Source of the DNA: Pseudomonadota bacterium
GTDB taxonomy: Bacteria > Pseudomonadota > Gammaproteobacteria > Xanthomonadales > Xanthomonadaceae
Length of the DNA: 54,864 nt
Assembly: GCA_018242365.1 (NCBI GenBank)
Contig: JAFECB010000019.1
Location: 1 to 54,864, forward strand
Direction: 5' to 3'
Shown: positions 15,969-24,949 of the stretch, in pieces
How positions within the stretch are numbered: position 1 is the stretch's first letter
Layout: each line of letters starts with the position of its first letter
Position numbers and translations under genes: made by a program
The notes under the pieces: generated by a model
What the model saw: only the letters and a program-made list of their open reading frames with translations
Databases searched by the model: none
What the model was told of the DNA's origin: nothing

Positions 15969-16427
15969 TCACTCCACGCGCCAGTGCCGCTGCATCAGCA
16001 GGAAAGCAAACGACGCCGACCAGGCCACCAGCACCAGTCCGGTCAACGCCTCCACGCTGGCGAGGATGCGCACGGCACCCATCGGGACCAGCGCATCGAA
16101 ACCCAGCGAGGTATAGGACAGGCTCGACAGGAACAATGCGCCGTGCCATTGCAGATGGGCGATGTTGGCGACGGTCCCCGTCCCCGGAAACTGCAGCAGG
16201 CCCCACCAGACCGTCCCGAAGATGACGATCTGGAGCATGTGCAGGGCCATGACGCCGAAGATCGCGAGCAGCACCTGCACCGGCTGGCGTCGCGTGTGGG
16301 TGGTGTGGCCGTGGGCATAGCGCCACATCCGGTACAGGCCCTCGTAGTGCAGCATCACGCAGAGTCCGGTCGCCAGCAAGGTTCCGGCAATCACTGCGAG
16401 GACTCCAGCGGCTCCACCCATCGGCAT
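15969..16427 (-). CDS. Small two-pore-helix ion-channel-like membrane protein
   Basis: 152-residue integral membrane protein with three to four hydrophobic segments (about residues 5-27, 48-70, 85-105 and 118-142). The segment LFLSSLSYTSLGFD followed by a hydrophobic helix resembles the pore loop plus inner helix of Ion_trans_2 potassium channels, but the filter reads TSLGFD rather than TVGYGD. The ATG overlaps the prpC stop as TGATG, implying translational coupling and the start at 16427. Long upstream extensions of the frame run through prpC and are rejected. Ion selectivity, if any, is unknown. Confidence 0.75.
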   Translation of the reverse strand: MPMGGAAGVLAVIAGTLLATGLCVMLHYEGLYRMWRYAHGHTTHTRRQPVQVLLAIFGVMALHMLQIVIFGTVWWGLLQFPGTGTVANIAHLQWHGALFLSSLSYTSLGFDALVPMGAVRILASVEALTGLVLVAWSASFAFLLMQRHWRVE

Positions 16428-17581
16428 CAGCGCTGATCGATCGGCACGAACTCCCGATCTTCCGGCCCGGTGTAGTTGGCACTGGGGCGGATGATCTTGC
16501 CGTCGATGCGCTGCTCGATCACGTGCGCGCTCCAGCCGCTGGTGCGGGCGATCACGAACAGGGGAGTGAACATGGCGGTCGGCACGCCCATCATGTGGTA
16601 ACTGACCGCGCTGAACCAGTCGAGGTTGGGGAACATCTTCTTGATGTCCCACATCACCGATTCCAGGCGCTCGGCGATGTCATACATCTTCATGTTGTCC
16701 TGCTCGGCCGAGAGCTGACGCGCGACCTCCTTGATCACCTTGTTGCGCGGATCGGACACGGTGTAGACCGGATGGCCGAAGCCGATCACGACTTCCTTGC
16801 GCTCGACGCGTGCCTTGATGTCGACCTCGGCCTCATCCGGAGTCTCGTAACGCTTCTGGATTTCGAACGCGACTTCGTTCGCACCGCCGTGCTTGGGCCC
16901 GCGCAGCGCGCCGATCCCGCCGGTGATGCACGAATGCATGTCGCTGCCGGTGCCGGCGATGACGCGGCAGGTGAAGGTCGAGGCGTTGAATTCGTGTTCG
17001 GCGTAAAGAATGAGCGAGGTATGCATCGCCCGCACCCACGACTCGGGCGGCGGTTCGCCATGCAGCAGGTGCAGGAAATGCCCACCGATCGAATCGTCAT
17101 CGGTCTCGACATCGATGACACGACCATTGTGGCTATAGTGATACCAATACAGCAGCATCGAACCGAGCGAGGCCATCAGCCTGTCGGCGATGTCGCGCGC
17201 GCCCGGATGGTTGTGGTCGTCCTTTTCCGGCGAGACGCAACCCAGCACCGAGACGCCGGTGCGCATCACGTCCATCGGATGGCTCGAGGCCGGCAGTTCT
17301 TCCAGCGCCGCCTTGACCGCCGCCGGCACCCCGCGCAGCGCCTTCAGCTTGGCCTTGTAGGCGCGCAGCTCGGCCTTGTTCGGGAGCTTGCCATGCACGA
17401 GCAGATGGGCGATTTCCTCGAACTCGCAGCTGTTGGCAAAGTCGAGGATGTCGTAACCGCGGTAGTGCAGGTCATTGCCGCTGCGGCCCACGGTACACAG
17501 CTCGGTGTTGCCGGCGGCAGTGCCGCTCAGGGCGACCGATTTCTTGGGCTTGAAGCCTGGGGTGGATGTCGTCTCACTCAT
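16427..17581 (-). CDS. prpC: 2-methylcitrate synthase
   Basis: Condenses propionyl-CoA with oxaloacetate to 2-methylcitrate, entry step of the methylcitrate cycle for propionate disposal. The 384-residue protein is a citrate-synthase-family enzyme of PrpC size, with [20 protein letters not shown] at the N-terminus and active-site segments GPKHGGANE (histidine), GFGHPVY (histidine) and the Asp-containing [13 protein letters not shown]. PrpC rather than GltA is favoured by length and by prpB two genes upstream. It is coupled by a TGATG overlap to a channel-like protein gene downstream. Confidence 0.93.
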   Translation of the reverse strand: MSETTSTPGFKPKKSVALSGTAAGNTELCTVGRSGNDLHYRGYDILDFANSCEFEEIAHLLVHGKLPNKAELRAYKAKLKALRGVPAAVKAALEELPASSHPMDVMRTGVSVLGCVSPEKDDHNHPGARDIADRLMASLGSMLLYWYHYSHNGRVIDVETDDDSIGGHFLHLLHGEPPPESWVRAMHTSLILYAEHEFNASTFTCRVIAGTGSDMHSCITGGIGALRGPKHGGANEVAFEIQKRYETPDEAEVDIKARVERKEVVIGFGHPVYTVSDPRNKVIKEVARQLSAEQDNMKMYDIAERLESVMWDIKKMFPNLDWFSAVSYHMMGVPTAMFTPLFVIARTSGWSAHVIEQRIDGKIIRPSANYTGPEDREFVPIDQR

Positions 17582-17613
17582 ACTTTCACTCCGTTTCCCT
17601 TCTTGTGTTTTGG

Positions 17614-17686
17614 CCGCGGATCAACACGAATTGTCGCGCATCAACGTCATGAATCTTTATCCGTGTCCATCCGCGCACATCCGCGG
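17614..17686. repeat. Short dispersed repeat with CCGCGGAT ends
   Basis: CCGCGGAT at 17614 and ATCCGCGG at 17679-17686 are inverted ends of a 73-bp segment containing TATCCGTGTCCATCCGCG. It lies in the gap between the DUF1003 gene and prpC, inside an otherwise co-directional gene set. It looks like a dispersed intergenic repeat; only one copy is in the window. Confidence 0.5.
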
Positions 17687-17692
17687 CAACAT

Positions 17693-18280
17693 TCAATGGG
17701 TGTGGTTGTCGCCGCTGTTGGTGCGCGCCAGCAAGTGCTCCAGCAGTTCGACCTGGCGATACTGCAACTGGACCAAGGCCGCCCAGTCCTGATCACGCAG
17801 CTGATCGATTTTCTCGTGGATCTGCAGGACTTCAAGCTCGGCCTTCACGTTGACCTGATAGTCATTGCCGGCGTTCATCCTGTCCACCGCGGCCTGCCGG
17901 TTCTGACTCATCATGATGATCGGCGCCTGCACCGCGGCCAGGCACGACAGCACAAGGTTCAGCAGGATGTAGGGGTACGGATCAAATGCCTTGGCCAACA
18001 TGAAACTGTTGGCCACCATCCAGATCACCAGCACGATGCCGAAGCAGATGATGAAGCGCCAACTGCCACCGACGGCCGCAACCCGATCAGCCACCCGCTC
18101 GCCGAACGTGCGTGCTTCGTGAAATTCTCGTTCGATATTGCGCGCCACGCCACGCTTGGCGATGAAGCGCTCGACCACATGACGTTCCTCGGCAGGCAGC
18201 TCGTCCAGCTCCTGTTGCAGGAACGCCTGCGCGGTCTTGCGTCGATCAACCTTGCTCTGCGGCGGGAATGGCATCGACAT
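17693..18280 (-). CDS. DUF1003 family membrane protein
   Basis: 195 residues of the DUF1003 family, function unknown. A charged N-terminal half contains ELPAEERHVVERFIAKRGVA. Two adjacent transmembrane helices follow (SWRFIICFGIVLVIWMVANS and PYILLNLVLSCLAAVQAPII), with the family's short PIIMMSQNRQAAVDR motif after the second. A C-terminal coiled-coil-like segment (about residues 140-185) is next, then a His-containing tail. The ATG at 18280 is preferred; a GTG at 18343 would overlap prpB by 14 bp. It sits between prpB and prpC on the same strand. Confidence 0.85.
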   Translation of the reverse strand: MSMPFPPQSKVDRRKTAQAFLQQELDELPAEERHVVERFIAKRGVARNIEREFHEARTFGERVADRVAAVGGSWRFIICFGIVLVIWMVANSFMLAKAFDPYPYILLNLVLSCLAAVQAPIIMMSQNRQAAVDRMNAGNDYQVNVKAELEVLQIHEKIDQLRDQDWAALVQLQYRQVELLEHLLARTNSGDNHTH

Positions 18281-18329
18281 GGTCAGGCTCTGGCGGAATC
18301 GAAGGGCGTCTTGAGGGAACCGGCACAGC

Positions 18330-19217
18330 TCAAGACTTGTCACCCGCGAACAAGGCGTCCAGCTTGTCTTCGTAGGCGTGATAGCCGAGGAAGTCGTAAA
18401 GCTCTGCTCGCGTCTGCAGGGTATCGATGATGTTCTTCTGGGTGCCTTCTCGGCGCACGGCCTCGTAGAACCCCAGCGCGGCCTTGTTCATGGCCCGATA
18501 CGCGCCGCAACAATACAGCGCGATATCGACGCCGGCATCGCGCAGCTCGTCGGTGGTGTAGAACGGGGTGGAGCCGAATTCAGTCAGGTTGGCGAGGATC
18601 GGCACCTGCACCGCGGCCTTGAACCTGCGGTAGTCGTCGAGGGTCTTCATCGCCTCGGGGAAGATCATGTCGGCGCCGGCTTCGACATAGGCCACCGCGC
18701 GCTCGATCGCGGCATCGATGCCCTCCACCGCCGCCGCGTCGGTGCGCGCCATGATCACGAAGCTGGCATCACTGCGTGCATCGACCGCGGCTTTCACCCG
18801 ATCGACCATCTCGTCTTTCGATACCACTTCCTTGCCCGGCCGGTGTCCGCAGCGCTTCTGCCCGACCTGGTCTTCCATGTGTACCGAGGCCACGCCGATG
18901 CGCTCGAAATTCCTGATGGTGCGGCCGATATTGAACGCCCCACCCCAGCCGGTATCGATATCGACCAGCAAGGGCATGCCGGTGGCGTCCACAATGCGGC
19001 GCGCATCGGTGAGCACGTCCTCCATCGTCGAGATGCCAAGATCCGGCATACCCAACGAATTGGCGGCGACGCCGCCACCGGACAGGTACAGCGCCTTGTA
19101 GCCCACGCGCCTGGCCATCAGCCCGGCGTAGGCGGTGATCGCGCCCATCACCTGCAACGGTGATTCGGCGGCCAGTGCGGCGCGGAAACGGGCGCCTGCG
19201 GAGGGATTCGGATGCAT
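18330..19217 (-). CDS. prpB: Methylisocitrate lyase
   Basis: Splits 2-methylisocitrate into pyruvate and succinate, last step of the methylcitrate cycle. 295 residues, normal for PrpB. Signatures of the isocitrate lyase/PEP mutase barrel are [16 protein letters not shown], the metal-binding DIDTGWGG, the active-site loop [11 protein letters not shown] with the catalytic cysteine, and [11 protein letters not shown]. It is first of the co-directional set prpB, DUF1003, prpC and channel-like gene. No prpD, acnD or prpF and no PrpR regulator are in the window, so dehydration of methylcitrate must rely on genes elsewhere. Confidence 0.95.
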   Translation of the reverse strand: MHPNPSAGARFRAALAAESPLQVMGAITAYAGLMARRVGYKALYLSGGGVAANSLGMPDLGISTMEDVLTDARRIVDATGMPLLVDIDTGWGGAFNIGRTIRNFERIGVASVHMEDQVGQKRCGHRPGKEVVSKDEMVDRVKAAVDARSDASFVIMARTDAAAVEGIDAAIERAVAYVEAGADMIFPEAMKTLDDYRRFKAAVQVPILANLTEFGSTPFYTTDELRDAGVDIALYCCGAYRAMNKAALGFYEAVRREGTQKNIIDTLQTRAELYDFLGYHAYEDKLDALFAGDKS

Positions 19218-19314
19218 GCGAACTCCGGCGAAACGCGGATTTTATCCGATCGGCATATGCCATGCCGTGCGCGTAGGCACGTGCTGTGCTGCGTGACCCC
19301 AGGCGCGTGTCGAT

Positions 19315-21357
19315 TCAATCGCCGTGATCGGCGGGCATCGCGATGACCGGCCTGGACGCTGCATAGCGCGCCTGCAACGCCTTGAATTGCGGTGTTGCGC
19401 GGATCGGGTCCCAACTCGGATCGATCCACAGCAAGGGTGGTCCATAGGTCTCGCCCGCGCCGGGAGCCGCGAGCACGCGGGTCAATAGCGGTACTGCGAG
19501 ATCGGCTCGCCCGGCCATGGCATAAGCAATCGCGTCGTACTTCTTCTGGTTGGGAACCACCAACGAATCGTGCGACTGGTCGAGGATCGCTTCGGCCTTG
19601 GCGATCGCAGCCAGACCGGCGGCGGTATCGCCGGTGCCGATTTCATCCAGCCCGATCGCATTCCAGACCAATGCCTGGTCGATCCCCTCGGTCGATGCCA
19701 GTGCTGCGCGATCCTGCAGGAGGGCTTGTGCGAACAGGATGCGCGCCTGCGCCTTGTCGCCGGCCAGCCAGTGCAGCATCGCCAGCACGCCAGCCTTCGA
19801 GCTTCCCGGCGGGAAGTTTTCCGGGGTGTCGGGAATGCTCTGGTACAGCGCGATCGCCGCATCGAAGCGACGCAGGTACACCAGCAGTTCGCCACGCGCG
19901 GGCTTTAGTTCATCCGCATCCCCTTGCACGACGGCAAGCGCCCGTTCGATCTCGCCGCTGCCATTGATGATGGCGCGCGCCATCGAACTCTTGACCGCGA
20001 CGCTGTTTGGCTCCAGCGTCCGGGCACGTTCGAACAGCGCGATCGCATCACGGTAGCGGCGCACCATCATGTGGGTATTGCCCAGGCGATAAATCAGGGT
20101 GAAGTCGCGTGGGTCCAGTGCAACCGCACGGGTGAGCGAATCGATCGCGGCATCGAAGTCGCCCCGACGGCGCTGGACGTAACCCTGCGCCGCCAGCGCG
20201 TCGGCATAGTTCGGATGGCTGGAAAGTACCGCGCCAAATGCCTGCAGCGCGGCATCGTAATCGCGCCGGCCCCAGTAGGCGCTGTAACCCAGTGCCAATC
20301 GTGCCGCTGGCAGCTCCGGTTGCAGCGTCATCGCGGAGCCGGCATCGTCCAATGCGTGTTGTTTGAGTCCAGCGACGTCCTCGCCGCCGCCACCGAAGAA
20401 CGCAAGCGAGCTTTCTGCCATCGACAGGCGTGCGAACGCCAGTGCGAACCGGGGATCGCTCTCCACTGCCTGCCGATACAGCGTGATCGCGGACTTGAGC
20501 GCGCCGGTGTCCTCGTCGATGTCGAAGCGACTGGCCTGGTACTCGGCGCGCAGGAACAGGTCGTAGGCGGTGCGGTTGGTGGTTGGTGCTCGCGCCAGGC
20601 GTTCGGACTGATCGGGCGACAGGCTGGCGTGCAAGGCGTCCGCGATCTTGTCCGCAACCTCGCCCTCGACACCGAAGATGTTGTCGAGCGTGCGCTGGTA
20701 GGTCTGCGCCCACAGGTGGGTGTCGCTGCGGGCGTCGATCAACTGCACGTTGATCAGCACCTGGTTGCCCTGCTTCTGCACGCTGCCTTCGAGGATCACG
20801 GCCACGCCAAGCTCCGCCGCCACTCGCCGGAGGTTGGGTGGGCGGCTGCCGTATTGCATGGTCGATGTGCGCGAAGTCACCTTCAGCTCAGCGATGTCGG
20901 CCAGCTTGGTCAGGATCAGGTCCTGCATGCCGCTGGCGAAGTAGGCATTGTCGGTATCGCTGGAGAGGTTCTCGAACGGCAGCACCGCGATGGATTTCGG
21001 CGGGATCACGACCGGCGCGGCGGCACGATTCGCCATCGCTGTTGCGTGTGGCGCAGCCGGGGCCGGTGCATAGCGCCACAACGCCACCCCGCCAATGGCC
21101 AGCACCAATGCCAGCAACAGCAGTTCGACGCCGGTGACTTTCTGTGCCCCGCGCTCGCCGTGATACCAGGCCAGCAGCAAAGTGACAATGAAACCGATGC
21201 CTGCGGCGATGAAGGCACCGCGCAGCAGGCCCGCTGGCCATTCAAATCGATTGCCGACCAAATCCAGCACTTGCAGCAACACCCACGCAGCTGCCAGGTA
21301 GGCCAGCGCCCACTGCACCAGCTTGCGTTGCCTGAGGCGTTGCCAGAGATCCGGCAC
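19315..21357 (-). CDS. Membrane-anchored TolB/FlgO-like and TPR protein (operon gene 4)
   Basis: 680 residues. Three hydrophobic helices near the N-terminus (about 14-34, 43-64, 78-96) are followed by a domain starting KSIAVLPFENLSSDTDNAYF and including QDLILTKLADIAELKVTSRTS. This is the TolB-N/FlgO-like domain found in many proteobacterial signalling proteins; related proteins often carry a DNA-binding, kinase or cyclase module that is absent here. From about residue 260 the rest is tetratricopeptide repeats. The start is a GTG only two bases after the stop of the preceding gene, implying coupled translation. Expected location is the inner membrane; partners and function are unknown. Confidence 0.8.
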   Translation of the reverse strand: MPDLWQRLRQRKLVQWALAYLAAAWVLLQVLDLVGNRFEWPAGLLRGAFIAAGIGFIVTLLLAWYHGERGAQKVTGVELLLLALVLAIGGVALWRYAPAPAAPHATAMANRAAAPVVIPPKSIAVLPFENLSSDTDNAYFASGMQDLILTKLADIAELKVTSRTSTMQYGSRPPNLRRVAAELGVAVILEGSVQKQGNQVLINVQLIDARSDTHLWAQTYQRTLDNIFGVEGEVADKIADALHASLSPDQSERLARAPTTNRTAYDLFLRAEYQASRFDIDEDTGALKSAITLYRQAVESDPRFALAFARLSMAESSLAFFGGGGEDVAGLKQHALDDAGSAMTLQPELPAARLALGYSAYWGRRDYDAALQAFGAVLSSHPNYADALAAQGYVQRRRGDFDAAIDSLTRAVALDPRDFTLIYRLGNTHMMVRRYRDAIALFERARTLEPNSVAVKSSMARAIINGSGEIERALAVVQGDADELKPARGELLVYLRRFDAAIALYQSIPDTPENFPPGSSKAGVLAMLHWLAGDKAQARILFAQALLQDRAALASTEGIDQALVWNAIGLDEIGTGDTAAGLAAIAKAEAILDQSHDSLVVPNQKKYDAIAYAMAGRADLAVPLLTRVLAAPGAGETYGPPLLWIDPSWDPIRATPQFKALQARYAASRPVIAMPADHGD

Positions 21358-21359
21358 GA

Positions 21360-23054
21360 CTAGTGGCTCAGGTAGGCGCGCGCTTCGGCCAGAGCCGGCA
21401 AATCGGCATCGGCGGCGTGGAAGTTGTCCAGCAGCTTGCGGTAGCTCGCACGTGCCTCCTCGGCCTTGCCCGAGGCCGCTTGCGCGCGTGCCAATCCCAG
21501 CAAGGACAACGCACGGCCTGGCGCGCGCTGGAGTGCCACCGTGAATTCCCGAGCGGCGGCGGCCGCCTGCCCCTGCGCCAGCAATTGCTCGCCCAGCAAT
21601 TCATGTGGCGGCTTGATCGGCACCGGTGGCCCGAAATCGGCGGCCATGGCGTCGTATCGATCGGCGGCTTGCCGAATGGATCGCAGGCCGTCCGCGGTGT
21701 TGCCATCGCTGATCTCCACCAGCCCGCGCAAATCATCCTCCAGCACCGCCAAGTAGCCGGCCTGCTGCAGGAAGGTCGGATCCGGCAGCGCTTCGCGGCG
21801 GGTGGATGCGAGGCCAGCAAGCGCCGCATGCGCCGAGGCCAGGTCACCGCGCTTCACCGCGATATAGCCATCGACGAACTGATTCCAGGCGGCCTTCGCA
21901 CCGAGGTCGGAGGTGTCGATGGCCATGTGCGCCGCCGGACCATTCCAGTCCTCCGACTCGATGACCGAGGTCGCCCGCTGGTCTACCAGCATGGCATGCA
22001 TGCGCACGGCAGTCGCCGCCATGTCGGCGCCATGCGCGTGTTCGCTGGAGGAGGCATCCGTCTTTGCCTGCGCCGCGTGCCAAGCCAAGGCGCTCGCGGC
22101 CGAGTCGACGCAGGCTTGGGTCGCCTGGTCACCGGCATGGCGGCGACCTTGCTGGTAGTAGCCGTAGACAAGCCAGTATTGGTAATGCCCGCATGCGACC
22201 GCCGGCTTGCCTTGCGCCCGTTGCTGGGCCAGCACCACGCGCATCGCGTTCTCGTTGGCCGTGACCAGATCGTCCCACATGCCCAGCGCGATGAAGATAT
22301 GCGAGGTCATGTGCTGGGCATGGCCGGCGTCCGGGGCAATCTTCGACAAGGCGCGCGCCGCCTCCAGCGCACCCGCCGCGTGCACGGGCTCGTCCATGCC
22401 GTGGATCCAGTAATGCGCCGCGCCGGGATTGTCGGGATTGACGCGATAGCTCCGCTCGGCGATGGCCGCAGCGCGCAAGTACACCGGGATGTCGCGCACG
22501 CCCTCACTGAGCCCCATCAACGCCAGTGCATGGAACAACTGCGCGTTGTTGTCCTGCGGAAAATCCACCGCCAGCTTCTGCATGGCCGCGCTGTAATCCG
22601 CATCACGCTGGACCTTGCTGCCCTTGCCCGAGTACAGGATTTCCACTGCCGCGAGATAGGCGCGCTCGCGGGCAGTCGGCGCCTTGGCTGCGCGATCGGC
22701 GGGTGTTGCAGCCAACCTTGCCAATGCGGCGCGCCCGGCGGTTTCGTCGAGCTGGTTCCAGATGCCGTGGTTGTAGGACATCGCCTCGCCCCAATAGGCC
22801 ATGGCGTATCCCGGATCCAGCCGCTGGGCCTCGCGGAAGGCGGCAGCCGCATTGGCATATTCGAACAGGTGCAGCAGCAACGTGCCGCGATCGAAGGCGG
22901 CCTGCGCTGCTTGCGAGCGGGTCGAGGTCGGAAAATCGATGCTGCCGAGGCCGGCGACGACATGCGGCTGGCGGCTGGCGTCCACTGGCGTTGCCAGCGC
23001 CGTCCACGACAACGCGAACAGCAGGCAGAACAACAAGGATCGGGCGTGTTTCAT
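21360..23054 (-). CDS. Exported TPR-repeat protein (operon gene 3)
   Basis: 564 residues. A signal peptide (about 1-22, MKHARSLLFCLLFALSWTALA) is followed by repeats typical of tetratricopeptide proteins, e.g. ANAAAAFREAQRLDPGYAMA. Family-like motifs include YWGEAMSYNHGIWNQ, YWIHGMDEPVHAA and GHAQHMTSHIFIALGMWDD; the His-rich cluster is striking and may bind metal. No catalytic domain is recognised. A strong AAAGGAGGTGG ribosome site precedes the ATG at 23054; upstream in-frame Met codons lack one. It is the only secreted member of the four-gene run, 62 bp after gene 2 and 2 bp before gene 4. Confidence 0.82.
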   Translation of the reverse strand: MKHARSLLFCLLFALSWTALATPVDASRQPHVVAGLGSIDFPTSTRSQAAQAAFDRGTLLLHLFEYANAAAAFREAQRLDPGYAMAYWGEAMSYNHGIWNQLDETAGRAALARLAATPADRAAKAPTARERAYLAAVEILYSGKGSKVQRDADYSAAMQKLAVDFPQDNNAQLFHALALMGLSEGVRDIPVYLRAAAIAERSYRVNPDNPGAAHYWIHGMDEPVHAAGALEAARALSKIAPDAGHAQHMTSHIFIALGMWDDLVTANENAMRVVLAQQRAQGKPAVACGHYQYWLVYGYYQQGRRHAGDQATQACVDSAASALAWHAAQAKTDASSSEHAHGADMAATAVRMHAMLVDQRATSVIESEDWNGPAAHMAIDTSDLGAKAAWNQFVDGYIAVKRGDLASAHAALAGLASTRREALPDPTFLQQAGYLAVLEDDLRGLVEISDGNTADGLRSIRQAADRYDAMAADFGPPVPIKPPHELLGEQLLAQGQAAAAAREFTVALQRAPGRALSLLGLARAQAASGKAEEARASYRKLLDNFHAADADLPALAEARAYLSH

Positions 23055-23116
23055 CGACCACCTCCTTTGAGCGTGCCACGCGGTAAGCGTCATCCACATC
23101 TCATCTACGTAGTGCA

Positions 23117-24949
23117 TCACGCCGGCCATCGACCCTGCAATGCAGCCATCGGCTTGTGCATCTTAGCCACAGAACCTTGCGGGGTTGGCGCCGTCGTCGG
23201 CACCGGCAGTCCGACCTTGCGGCAAAACGCGGCAAAACGCGGATCGTCGCGAAATCGTGACATCAGCGGATCGTAGAGCAGCATGCTGATGCCGGCGTCG
23301 CGGGTTTGCCAGGCACGATCCAGCCAGAGGAAGACGGCATCCGGGTCATTGCGCAAGGCTTGTACCTGCGCGATCTGGTAGGCCGCCTTGCCGGCCTGAT
23401 GTTCGATCATGTTCGCCAGCGCCGCATCCGCCGCCGCGTGGTCGCTGCCAATTTGCAATGCACGCGCCACCGCGGCATCGCGCCAATCGCCCGCGTGCTC
23501 GAGGTTGGCCGCCTGCATGGCCTGCTCGGGCTGGCCTCGCAGGATGGCGATGATCGCCAATTGCTCCTGGTTGCCATTCATGCCCGGCTGCAGTTCGGCC
23601 GCCTTGCGCAGCGACTGCTCGGCCTGGTCGTACTCGCCCAGGGCCATCTGGAAGGTCCCGAGGCTATGCCAGACCTGCGCGTTCAGGACATCCGTCGCCA
23701 GTGCCTGGCGCGCCAATGCCTCCGCCTGCCGCGGTTGCCCCAGCGTGGCCTGCACATCGGCCAGTGCCGTCCGTGCGAGGTTGCTGTCCGGGGCCAGTTG
23801 CAGGGCGCGCCGGTACTCGGCTGCACCGGCCGTCCAGTTGAACTCCTTCCAGATCAACAGCCTCCCACGCGCCAGATGCGCCTCCGCCAGCCGTGGATCG
23901 ATGGCCTGCGCGGTCGCGGCGGCCTGCTGCGCGCGCGCGTACATCGCCTGCATGGCTTCGCCTTGCAGATAGCGCCCTGCAAGCTTGGTCGCCAGCAGTG
24001 AGTAGGAGGCATAGGCGGCGGCATAGCGCCGATCGAGCGCGGATGCACGCGCATAACTGGCAAGTCCGGCGCGGAAATCCGCCTCGGTATTGCGCGATTC
24101 GTAGAACTTGCCCTGCAGGAACGCGTTGTATGCCTCGAGATTCTCGCTGGGTGGCCGGTCCCCGCTGCGCACGGAACCACGCGACGCCAGCAGTTCGCCC
24201 TTGAGCGCGCGGGCGACCGCCATCGCGATCTCGTCCTGCAAGGCAAACAGGCCGCGATAGGGGCGATCGTAGCGTTGCGACCATTCGGTACTGCCATCCG
24301 CCACCTTGATCAGTTCCAGCACGATCCTGACCTGGTCGCCTTCGCGGCGGACGCTGCCGTCGAGCAGGTGGGCAACCCCGAGCTTCCTGCCGATCGCTGC
24401 ACTGCCATCACTGCGATCGCGGAACCGGAATGCCGAGCTGCGGCTGATCACCTTCAAGCCATCGAACTGCGCCAACGCGGAAATCAGGTTTTCGGTCAGG
24501 CCATCGGCAAGCGACTGTTCATCGGCTCCCCTGCCCTCACTCAGCAAGGGCAGCACTGCGATGGATTTCTCCGCCAGCGCGGCGACCCGAGGGCGCAGCA
24601 CGAACTTGTTGACCAGCAGCAGTCCGATGGCCACTGCCAGTACCGCGATGATCAGGTAGTCGAGTTGCCGGCCGGTCAGGTGCCGCGAGGAACCGCCTTC
24701 GTCGATCTCGCTCTCGCGGCGAATGCCCTCCGGTGTCCATGTGTACAGCCACGAGAACAGGATGGCGAATGGAAACCCGGCGATGCCCGCGATCACCACC
24801 CAGCGGATCGTCGCGGCCGGGATCCCGAACACCGGCACCAGCTGGGTCAGCACCTCCACCACCAACCAGGCGCCGGCGGAATAGAAGGTGGCGGCACGGA
24901 ACACGTCGCGCCGTCGCAATTCCTCGAACCAACCGACGAGGCGATTCAC
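23117..24949 (-). CDS. Membrane-anchored TolB/FlgO-like and TPR protein (operon gene 2)
   Basis: 610 residues, a paralogue of the preceding gene. The N-terminal motif EELRRRDVFRAATFYSAGAW leads into two membrane helices (about 20-40 and 48-68), then WTPEGIRRESE, a third helix (about 95-115) and the TolB-N/FlgO-like domain (KSIAVLPLLSEG, DGLTENLISALAQ, KVISRSSAFRFRDRSD). TPR repeats fill about 260-560. It opens with a GTG that overlaps the upstream stop by 4 bases (GTGA), so the two are translationally coupled. The upstream paralogue has the same layout; roughly half of residues match by eye in the N-terminal part. No enzymatic or DNA-binding domain is visible. Confidence 0.82.
   Translation of the reverse strand: MNRLVGWFEELRRRDVFRAATFYSAGAWLVVEVLTQLVPVFGIPAATIRWVVIAGIAGFPFAILFSWLYTWTPEGIRRESEIDEGGSSRHLTGRQLDYLIIAVLAVAIGLLLVNKFVLRPRVAALAEKSIAVLPLLSEGRGADEQSLADGLTENLISALAQFDGLKVISRSSAFRFRDRSDGSAAIGRKLGVAHLLDGSVRREGDQVRIVLELIKVADGSTEWSQRYDRPYRGLFALQDEIAMAVARALKGELLASRGSVRSGDRPPSENLEAYNAFLQGKFYESRNTEADFRAGLASYARASALDRRYAAAYASYSLLATKLAGRYLQGEAMQAMYARAQQAAATAQAIDPRLAEAHLARGRLLIWKEFNWTAGAAEYRRALQLAPDSNLARTALADVQATLGQPRQAEALARQALATDVLNAQVWHSLGTFQMALGEYDQAEQSLRKAAELQPGMNGNQEQLAIIAILRGQPEQAMQAANLEHAGDWRDAAVARALQIGSDHAAADAALANMIEHQAGKAAYQIAQVQALRNDPDAVFLWLDRAWQTRDAGISMLLYDPLMSRFRDDPRFAAFCRKVGLPVPTTAPTPQGSVAKMHKPMAALQGRWPA

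Noticed and set aside
16427..16652. Upstream extension of the channel-like protein into prpC
   Set aside because: The extension is the prpC gene read in another frame; the TGATG overlap gives a natural start.
16523..18430. 635-codon open frame running through prpC and DUF1003 on the plus strand
   Set aside because: Covers three real minus-strand genes and their gaps; composition is that of a shadow frame.
21363..23276. 637-codon open frame opposite the exported TPR gene
   Set aside because: No ribosome site or motif; the minus-strand protein has a signal peptide, a strong ribosome site and TPR repeats.
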